Shown here: in pieces, positions 57,824-64,000 of the stretch | How positions within the stretch are numbered: position 1 is the first letter of the stretch | Layout: each line of letters opens with the position of its first letter | Assembly: GCA_965243245.1 (NCBI GenBank) | Contig: OZ251536.1 | Location: forward strand, 124,001-188,000 | From: JAYQKL01 sp965243245 | Lineage (GTDB): Bacteria > Pseudomonadota > Alphaproteobacteria > RS24 | Length of the DNA stretch: 64,000 nt | Direction: 5' to 3' | Notes under the pieces: model-generated | The model's input: the letters and a program-made list of their open reading frames with translations, nothing else | Database searches by the model: none | What the model was told of the DNA's origin: nothing | Made by a program: the position numbers and the translations under genes

Positions 57824-58690
57824 ATGAAAATCGCATTTATTGGTTTGGGGGTTATGGGTGGCCCTATGGCGATGCATCTTGTGGGGGGGGGGCACGAGGT
57901 TACGGTATATAATCGCTCGCTTGAAAAAACCTCTCAATGGTTGGAAAAATATAAGGGACGGGCAGCGGTGACACCAGCGCAGGCGGCTATTGGTAATGAT
58001 CTGGTTATTTCATGCATTGGTAATGATGATGATTTGCGCCAAGTGACCCTTGGCGAGCAAGGCGCGTTTCAAAATATGTCGGCGGGAAGTGTTTTTCTTG
58101 ATCACACAACGACTTCTGCGCATTGTGCTTTTGAAGTGGCAGAAATTGCCTCGCGCAAGGGGTTATATTTTCTGGATGCACCTGTATCGGGCGGCGAGGC
58201 GGGCGCACTGAATGGGACGCTAACGGTTATGCTCGGCGGCGATGATAGGGCTTATGAGCAAGCAAAACCGGCACTGGATTGCTATGCCAAGGCTCACCGA
58301 TTAATGGGGCGTGTTGGGGCGGGGCAAAAAACTAAAATGGTCAATCAAATTGCCATTGCTGGATTGCTCCAAGGGCTTTCAGAGGCGTTGAATTTCGCCC
58401 GCTGTGCAGGCTTAGATGAAATGGCTGTCATTGAGGTCATTTCAAAAGGGGCGGCACAATCATGGCAAATGGACAATCGGCACGAATCAATGATCGAGGG
58501 TGCGTTTTCATTCGGTTTTGCTGTTGATTTAATGCGCAAAGACCTCGGAATTGTTTTTGATGAAGCAAAAAGCAATGGCGCGCCATTGCCTGTTACCATG
58601 CAGGTTGATTATTTTTATAAGCAAATACAAGAGGTTGGCGGCGGTCGCTGGGATACATCGAGTTTGATTGAAGTATTAAGAAAAAAATAA
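57824..58690 (+). CDS. 3-hydroxyisobutyrate dehydrogenase-family oxidoreductase
   Basis: 288 aa, ggagg before the ATG. N-terminal Rossmann fold FIGLGVMGGPMAMHL (NAD(P) binding), substrate motif DAPVSGGEAGALNGTLTVMLGG and catalytic Lys in GAGQKTKMVNQIAI. Beta-hydroxyacid dehydrogenases of this family oxidise 3-hydroxyisobutyrate, tartronate semialdehyde or similar; the exact substrate is unclear. It is divergent from the SLC13-type gene. A run of ten G (57883-57892) lies in codons 20-23. Confidence 0.9.
   Translation: MKIAFIGLGVMGGPMAMHLVGGGHEVTVYNRSLEKTSQWLEKYKGRAAVTPAQAAIGNDLVISCIGNDDDLRQVTLGEQGAFQNMSAGSVFLDHTTTSAHCAFEVAEIASRKGLYFLDAPVSGGEAGALNGTLTVMLGGDDRAYEQAKPALDCYAKAHRLMGRVGAGQKTKMVNQIAIAGLLQGLSEALNFARCAGLDEMAVIEVISKGAAQSWQMDNRHESMIEGAFSFGFAVDLMRKDLGIVFDEAKSNGAPLPVTMQVDYFYKQIQEVGGGRWDTSSLIEVLRKK
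57883..57892 (+). repeat. Homopolymer run of ten G inside a coding region
   Basis: Ten consecutive G encode the end of Val and three Gly of the nucleotide-binding segment (LVGGGHEV). Such tracts are prone to slippage; a one-base change would stop translation early. Confidence 0.9.
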
Positions 58691-58828
58691 GCTTAATAGT
58701 AAAAATTGAGTTTATAGACAATTATTGTAATTAATAGAAATTATTGAAATTAACATTATTTTCAATAATTCCTTTATGTGTTCAAAATTTACCTTGAAAG
58801 TTTTTTTTTGCGTATAAGGTAAGTTATT

Positions 58829-61132
58829 GTGTTTGAGTTATATAAATGTGTTTTTCTTAAAAAACAGAAATTGAAAGCGGTTTTTCCTCTTTTTATTAAG
58901 CGTCTTGCAGATTACCGATTTGATAATCTGCTCAGATATATGATGCCGGGGCTGATATTGGCTCTTGTTGCTTGTGGCGGCGGCGGGGGTGGTTCGTCCA
59001 CTTCGGGTAGTGGTGGTTCTACCCAAACTTCAGGCCCAACGACGATAAATATAGAAGCTTTTGATGTCACTGAGTTCATAAGTGATCTTGATATCACGCA
59101 ATTCACAAATAGTAATGAATACCAGGGACAAGTTGGTCTCGCCGTTACCAAAGCGGCAGGGGCTTATGCACGGGGCTTAAGTGGGGCGGGCGTTAGATTC
59201 GGATTTACCGATACCGGGCTTGATGGGACTCACCAAGAATTTTCTCCTGCGCGTATCTATATGAATAACCGAGACCAATTTAATGGGGTTGAGCCGCGCA
59301 ATTCCCAGATTAATCATGGCACCGCAGTTGCCAGTGTTGCGGCTGGCGCGCGCGGCATAGGCTCGGCTATGCATGGCGTCGCTTTTAATGCTGATATTGG
59401 CATGTATACGTTTAAATTAACGACACGTGGAAGCCTCGTTATCAGTGATGATATTTTCAATTCTGGTTTAAAAGAGCTCTCACAGGCAGGCACAGATGTT
59501 TATAATCATAGTTGGGGAATGACCGTTCAATTAAATCCAGCAATCGCGGGCTCACAAAAAGCACTCATGCAAAGTGAATACGGCAAAAGCATCCAAACCA
59601 TAGCGAATACTTCAGGGGTGCATGTTTGGTCTGCTGGTAATGAACGTGGCAATGAAGTATCTATCTCTGCGGCTTTACCGCTATATTTTGACCAGCTTCA
59701 AGGGCGCACACTTGTGGTGGTCGCCACTGATTCCAACGGTGTTATCGACACAAATAGCAACCAATGCGGTCATGCGAAGTCTTTTTGTCTTGCCGCACCG
59801 GGGGGTAGCAATAGCGGCTCGAAGTATACGCGTAGCGCACGCGCAGGGGGTGGTTATCAAAGCGTTACAGGCACCTCCTTTGCTGCCCCCCATGTCTCGG
59901 CGGCGCTGGTCTTGATGAAAGAACTTTTTGGTACGCAAATGAGCGACATCGAAATAGTAGCACGGTTGTTACAAACGACAAATAATACAGGGATTTATGA
60001 AGATGCAGATGTTTATGGGCAGGGTTTGCTCGATATTGAGGCGGCGACCAATCCGGTTGGCCCTGCATTTGTTATTATCGCTGGTGAGGAAGTGAGTGTC
60101 GATGCGAGTGATTTCAATTTTGAACATTTAGATGAAGACTTAATAGAACAATTGCGAAACCAAGATATCGTGGTGCATGATAGTCTTGGCACACCGTTTA
60201 TTATGCCTCTATCTGTGTTTGAAACTGATGAAGCTCAAGCAAAAGAAGGCGGTGGGGATAGTCTATTTGCCTCGCCAAAAGCTGAACCAACATTGCATCT
60301 GGCATTCAAAGGCGAGGGGAAAGGTTTTTTCTCAAGCTGGAGCGCGGTTAAACCAAAACAAGTTGTGGGCTTGATAGATGCCAGTTTTGACGCTGGGCAA
60401 ATTCAGCATAATTTTTTGAAAAACCCCTATTTTGAGTTGATGGAAACGAGTATAGGCGGTCAGCTTGGCGTTAATAATTTGCGCTTTACAGGCTTTGTTT
60501 CGAGCTCTGATGACCCAGAAGAGTCGCGTCAAATTAGTTTCGCAACTCAGTATACCGCTAAGCACGAAGCCTCTGTATGGGCTTTGCAGGCAGGTTTGTT
60601 GTTAGAAGAAGATAGCTGGCTCGGCAATCAAGGCTCAGGCGTTTTTACAACCCAAGGCTATGGACAAAATATATTTGTAGGTTTGGGCAATATGACCTCA
60701 TTGCCCAATGGATGGGTGTCTGGTTTAGGGATTTATGCAGGCCATACCTCGCATAATGCGGCGCAATCGGATGCGGTTATGTTGGTGAATGATACGACCA
60801 GCTTGGCGTTTGAACATTCTCTTATTCGCCCCCTAAATAGCGGTTTTATCTATACGCGGATAGCTCAACCTTTGCGCATTGAAAGGGGTGATTTATCCAT
60901 GCGCTTACCCGTGCGCCGTATTCCTAATGGCGGGCAGGTTTATGAGGATGTGCAATTTGATCTCAACCCTTCTGGGCGACAAATGGAATGGAGTCTTGGA
61001 TATGTTCATCAAACTATGGGCCAGCACCCTAGTCGGTTAAGCATCGAAGTTCAACTCATTGATGAATATCGCCATAACCCTCAGCATGAAATGGTGGCTA
61101 GTCTTGACGCCAATTGGCGGAAAAGATTTTGA
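58829..61132 (+). CDS. Subtilisin-like (S8) serine protease lipoprotein with probable C-terminal barrel
   Basis: 767 aa from GTG 58829, which has aaggt eight bases upstream; ATG 58940 is an alternative without a ribosome binding site. Lipobox-like LALVAC (Cys49) followed by a glycine/serine linker. S8 triad: Asp128 in FTDTGLDG, His163 in NHGTAVASVAAG and Ser350 in GTSFAAPHV. The part after about residue 470 is rich in alternating hydrophobic and polar residues and the protein ends in Arg-Phe, as outer-membrane beta-barrels do, so it resembles a subtilisin autotransporter. Proposed location: outer membrane, protease facing out or in the periplasm. Base composition is similar to its neighbours, and the 138-bp gap before it is very AT-rich. 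Confidence 0.87.
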   Translation: MFELYKCVFLKKQKLKAVFPLFIKRLADYRFDNLLRYMMPGLILALVACGGGGGGSSTSGSGGSTQTSGPTTINIEAFDVTEFISDLDITQFTNSNEYQGQVGLAVTKAAGAYARGLSGAGVRFGFTDTGLDGTHQEFSPARIYMNNRDQFNGVEPRNSQINHGTAVASVAAGARGIGSAMHGVAFNADIGMYTFKLTTRGSLVISDDIFNSGLKELSQAGTDVYNHSWGMTVQLNPAIAGSQKALMQSEYGKSIQTIANTSGVHVWSAGNERGNEVSISAALPLYFDQLQGRTLVVVATDSNGVIDTNSNQCGHAKSFCLAAPGGSNSGSKYTRSARAGGGYQSVTGTSFAAPHVSAALVLMKELFGTQMSDIEIVARLLQTTNNTGIYEDADVYGQGLLDIEAATNPVGPAFVIIAGEEVSVDASDFNFEHLDEDLIEQLRNQDIVVHDSLGTPFIMPLSVFETDEAQAKEGGGDSLFASPKAEPTLHLAFKGEGKGFFSSWSAVKPKQVVGLIDASFDAGQIQHNFLKNPYFELMETSIGGQLGVNNLRFTGFVSSSDDPEESRQISFATQYTAKHEASVWALQAGLLLEEDSWLGNQGSGVFTTQGYGQNIFVGLGNMTSLPNGWVSGLGIYAGHTSHNAAQSDAVMLVNDTTSLAFEHSLIRPLNSGFIYTRIAQPLRIERGDLSMRLPVRRIPNGGQVYEDVQFDLNPSGRQMEWSLGYVHQTMGQHPSRLSIEVQLIDEYRHNPQHEMVASLDANWRKRF

Positions 61133-61135
61133 ACC

Positions 61136-62131
61136 TTAGGCGTTAATCAAACGCGCCGCTTTAAGCGCAAAATAGCTCAAAACGCCATCCGCGCCCGCTC
61201 TTTTGAAACCAATGAGGCTTTCTAAAATAACCGCATCTAACGCGAGCATATCCGCTTTTGCGCCAGCACATAACATGGCATATTCTCCCGATACCTGATA
61301 AGCAAATGTCGGCACATTAAAGTGCTGTTTAACACGCTGAACAATATCAAGATAGGGCATGCCCGGCTTGACCATCACCATATCTGCGCCTTCGTTAATG
61401 TCTAGTGCCACCTCGCGCAAAGCCTCGTCACTATTTGCAGGGTCAAGCTGATAGGTTCGCTTATCACCTTTCAGCCTTTCGCCTGACCCGACCGCATCGC
61501 GGAAAGGACCAAAAAAGGCAGACGCATATTTAGCCGCATAAGCCATAATTAGCGTGTTTGTGTAGCCGTGCATTTCAAGTTCATCACGAATAGCCCCCAC
61601 CCGTCCGTCCATCATGTCAGAGGGCGCGATAATATCGCAACCAGCCTCGACTTGTATGAGGCTTTGATGCACTAGTTTTTCAACCGACAGGTCATTAAGA
61701 ATTTCATCCCCCTTCATTAACCCGTCATGCCCATGCGTTGTATAGGGGTCAAGGGCAACATCACACAAAATACCAATATTGGGAACAGCATCCTTGATGG
61801 CACGCGTGGCGCGGCATACTAGATTATCTGGGTTAATGCTTTCGGTTCCATTTTCATCGCGGCGTTCGGGCGGCGTATTAGGAAACAAGGCAAGACAAGG
61901 GATGCCTTCTTGGACGGCTTCTTTGGCAGCTTTTACCGCCAAATTAATACTCAATCTTTCCACCCCCGGCATGGTTTTGATAGGCTCAGACTGGCCCGAC
62001 CCTTCGATAATAAAAAGCGGCCAGATTAAATCATTTGGCGTTAGGTGATTTTGCGCAACCATGCGCCGTGACCAGTCTTGGTGGCGTAGTCTACGCATCC
62101 GTGTGGTTGGATATTTTGGGGCATTCGTCAT
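61136..62131 (-). CDS. hemB: Porphobilinogen synthase
   Basis: 331 aa. Motifs: DVALDPYTTHGHDG (Asp replaces the zinc Cys, so probably a magnesium-dependent enzyme), the active-site Lys in MAYAAKYAS and VMVKPGMPYLD, and SGEYAM. It joins two 5-aminolevulinate molecules in heme synthesis. Convergent with the protease gene, 3 bp between stops. Confidence 0.97.
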   Translation of the reverse strand: MTNAPKYPTTRMRRLRHQDWSRRMVAQNHLTPNDLIWPLFIIEGSGQSEPIKTMPGVERLSINLAVKAAKEAVQEGIPCLALFPNTPPERRDENGTESINPDNLVCRATRAIKDAVPNIGILCDVALDPYTTHGHDGLMKGDEILNDLSVEKLVHQSLIQVEAGCDIIAPSDMMDGRVGAIRDELEMHGYTNTLIMAYAAKYASAFFGPFRDAVGSGERLKGDKRTYQLDPANSDEALREVALDINEGADMVMVKPGMPYLDIVQRVKQHFNVPTFAYQVSGEYAMLCAGAKADMLALDAVILESLIGFKRAGADGVLSYFALKAARLINA

Positions 62132-62216
62132 TTAAAATTCCGTAGTAAGAATTATGTAACCGTTTTTGAAGGAAGGTGCAAATATTCCCCCTTATATCAG
62201 TGCCTAATATAAGCGT

Positions 62217-63023
62217 TTAAAAAATTTTCGGCATAAACCGATTTGTCCGTTTCATATAATCTGAAAAGCCCGGTTTGCGCTTGCTAAGAATTTTATCCAG
62301 TAAATCTGCGCCTGAAATTTTGACCAGCAGAAAATTCATGATGATGGGGGCAAAAATAAAATATATAGCCAAAGGCGCAATGCTACAACAAATGACCCAA
62401 ACGCCCCACCAAAACATGACATCCCCAAAATAGTTTGGATGGCGCGTTCTGCTCCATAAGCCTGTATTGAGGATTTTTCCTTGATTATCTGCATTGGCGC
62501 GAAAGCGAACAAGTTGCCAATCGGCGCATGTTTCTATTATCAGTCCGCCAAGTGCTACCACCCCACCGAGCAGAGTGCCGAGCAGAGTGCCGAGCAAGCT
62601 GAGTGGTTCGGTTGTTTCATCTGTGTAGGCTAATGCATAGATTACAGGCAGAACAATCAGCCACATGAGGCATCCTTGAAAAAGGAAGACTTTATAAATT
62701 GATTGTAGCCAAAAAAGCGGGCGATTTTTACGCATCGCCCGATAGCGGCGGTCTTCTTTGCCTTCTTGCAACCACCGCCAGAATAAATAGCCGCTCAGGC
62801 GCAAAGCCCATGCAATGATAATCAAAAGTAAGATAATTTGACTGCCCGACTTTATATTATCTGTAAGCCAGAAAACGCCGATGCTACTTAATCCAAAGCC
62901 AAAGCCCCAAAAGTTGTCAATAATGCTGACATCTTTCAAGGGGATAGAGACAACCCAGACAGCCCCCATCATGCAAGCAATGATGAGCGCGCTGGTTAAA
63001 TAGGGTGCAGTTGCTAAATCCAT
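62217..63023 (-). CDS. DUF1295 / steroid 5-alpha-reductase-like membrane protein
   Basis: 268 aa from ATG 63023 (a TTG three codons earlier is less likely). Seven or so transmembrane helices and the DUF1295 signature RFRANADNQGKILNTGLW, then SRTRHPNYFGDVMFWWG. Related proteins methylate or reduce lipids, but no substrate can be assigned. A small in-frame repeat (LLGT x2, from 12-bp DNA units near 62566-62600) sits in a helix. No operon partner. Confidence 0.85.
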   Translation of the reverse strand: MDLATAPYLTSALIIACMMGAVWVVSIPLKDVSIIDNFWGFGFGLSSIGVFWLTDNIKSGSQIILLLIIIAWALRLSGYLFWRWLQEGKEDRRYRAMRKNRPLFWLQSIYKVFLFQGCLMWLIVLPVIYALAYTDETTEPLSLLGTLLGTLLGGVVALGGLIIETCADWQLVRFRANADNQGKILNTGLWSRTRHPNYFGDVMFWWGVWVICCSIAPLAIYFIFAPIIMNFLLVKISGADLLDKILSKRKPGFSDYMKRTNRFMPKIF

Positions 63024-63142
63024 GAAACCCAATATAGTGCAAATAAATTAAGCTGTGTGAATAATCTTGTTTTTTCACTGGTAATTTTTATATTTATAGT
63101 GCAATAGATTTCAAATAATTACTATATATGGTATTTTCCAAA

Positions 63143-63169
63143 GCCCCATAACCCGCTATATTTCGGGGC
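63143..63169 (+). promoter_or_regulatory. GC hairpin in the glyA leader
   Basis: gcccc (63143-63147) pairs with ggggc (63165-63169) around a 17-base loop, 57 bases before the glyA ATG in an otherwise AT-rich leader. It could be a control structure, but I recognise no known riboswitch core. Confidence 0.3.
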
Positions 63170-63226
63170 ACCCGATTTTGGGCGCGAGATTTTGAACATG
63201 AGATTTTAGGCATGAAAGGTCAGTAA

Positions 63227-64000
63227 ATGTCTGCAACAGAGAAAACAGCTTTAGACACTGAAAGTAATAACTTTTTTCATCAGCCCCTTAGTGAAAGAGA
63301 CGCTGATATTGCGGCGGCAATTGCTTTGGAGCTTTCACGACAGCAGAATCAAATTGAATTGATTGCTTCGGAGAATATTGTTTCCAAAGCTGTTTTGGAA
63401 GCACAAGGGTCGATTATGACAAATAAATATGCTGAGGGGTATTCGGGGCGGCGTTATTATGGCGGCTGTGAATTTGTTGATATTGCTGAAAACCTTGCGC
63501 TTGAACGGGTTAAGAAACTCTATAATTGCACTTATGCGAATGTCCAGCCTCATTCTGGTTCGCAAGCCAATCAAGCGGTTATGCAGGCTTTATTGCAACC
63601 CGGTGATACTATTTTGGGCATGAGTCTTGCCGCCGGTGGTCATCTGACACATGGGGCGGCACCAAATCAGTCTGGTAAATGGTTTAACGCCGTGCAATAT
63701 GGCGTGCGCCGCGATGATCATCTGATTGACTTTGAGGAAGTCGAAACATTAGCAAAAGAACATAAGCCAAAATTGATTATTGCGGGGGGCTCGGCTTATC
63801 CGCGTATTATTGACTTTAAAAAATTCCGTGAAATAGCCGACCTAATTGGAGCTTATCTGTTGGTTGATATGGCGCATATTGCTGGTCTGGTTGCGGCCGG
63901 AGCGCATCCGAGCCCGTTGCCATATGCAGATGCGATAACAACCACAACACATAAAACGCTACGGGGTCCACGCGGTGGATTGATTTTGTCCAATGATGAG
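63227..64000 (+). CDS. glyA: Serine hydroxymethyltransferase (3' end outside window)
   Basis: The first 258 codons are present and the frame is open to the right edge. ATG preceded by aaggt about 10 bases upstream. Motifs: IELIASENIVSKAVLEAQG, TNKYAEGYSGRRYYGG, VQPHSGSQANQAV, VDMAHIAGLVAAG and the PLP-lysine region TTTTHKTLRGPRGG. It converts serine and tetrahydrofolate to glycine and methylene-tetrahydrofolate. Confidence 0.97.
   Translation, partial: MSATEKTALDTESNNFFHQPLSERDADIAAAIALELSRQQNQIELIASENIVSKAVLEAQGSIMTNKYAEGYSGRRYYGGCEFVDIAENLALERVKKLYNCTYANVQPHSGSQANQAVMQALLQPGDTILGMSLAAGGHLTHGAAPNQSGKWFNAVQYGVRRDDHLIDFEEVETLAKEHKPKLIIAGGSAYPRIIDFKKFREIADLIGAYLLVDMAHIAGLVAAGAHPSPLPYADAITTTTHKTLRGPRGGLILSNDE

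Noticed and set aside
61700..61760. Loss of zinc Cys ligands in HemB as damage
   Set aside because: Asp at these places is the normal magnesium-type site in many alphaproteobacteria.
63033..63226. A riboswitch in front of glyA
   Set aside because: Only one short GC hairpin is visible and no conserved core of the glycine or tetrahydrofolate classes could be recognised by eye.

Overview
The window looks like the chromosome of a marine-type alphaproteobacterium. The evidence is the gene order rpoZ - bifunctional RSH (p)ppGpp enzyme - pyrE - DUF2062 - pdxJ - acpS - lepB - rnc - era - recO - parC, a bacterial Bpt-type N-end-rule transferase, a PBGS (HemB) with Asp instead of Cys at the metal site, and TakP-like TRAP transport. 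No 16S rRNA is present, so any closer placement (for example a SAR116-like lineage) is only a guess. All functional statements come from reading translated sequence and recalling family motifs; no database search was run.

Region 1 (1-28.2 kb) is a tandem family of three paralogous, acidic, repeat-rich surface proteins. The first is open at the left edge and has at least 7,127 residues. It holds 45 back-to-back cadherin-like repeats of 112-113 residues (245-15376), then more divergent cadherin-like and VCBS-like modules, then an RTX-like glycine/aspartate repeat and a hydrophobic C-terminal tail typical of type I secretion substrates. The second (574 aa) looks like an internal-deletion derivative. 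The third (1,461 aa) is a medium-length full version. The last two share an N-terminus of 5-residue repeats, a basic stretch and a lipobox-like hydrophobic segment. No secretion genes for them lie in the window. A small Sel1-like secreted protein follows.

Region 2 (28.9-38.7 kb) is a defence island: a small HTH protein, hsdM, a Fic-domain protein, hsdS with a TAEL-type spacer repeat, an ABC ATPase with an Arg-Glu-His triad matching PrrC anticodon nuclease, and hsdR. All are on the plus strand, overlapping or nearly so. It is the most interesting system here: a type IC restriction cassette carrying two potential RNA/protein-targeting effectors. Next to it are a phage lysozyme, a holin-like fragment, a tRNA-Ser(GCU) gene, and five tandem 130-bp units that each repeat the tRNA promoter and the first 14 nt of the tRNA.

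Region 3 (38.7-51.9 kb) is core housekeeping: dapA, smpB, a family 5 uracil-DNA glycosylase (opposite strand), folK, then the rpoZ-to-parC cluster with short gaps and 4-8 bp overlaps.

Region 4 (51.9-64 kb) holds a minus-strand set (SLC13-type permease, bpt, TRAP dctP-dctQ-dctM), a divergent 3-hydroxyisobutyrate dehydrogenase-like gene with a run of ten G, a subtilisin-like protease with a lipobox and a probable C-terminal beta-barrel, hemB and a DUF1295 membrane protein on the minus strand, and the 5' part of glyA running off the right edge.
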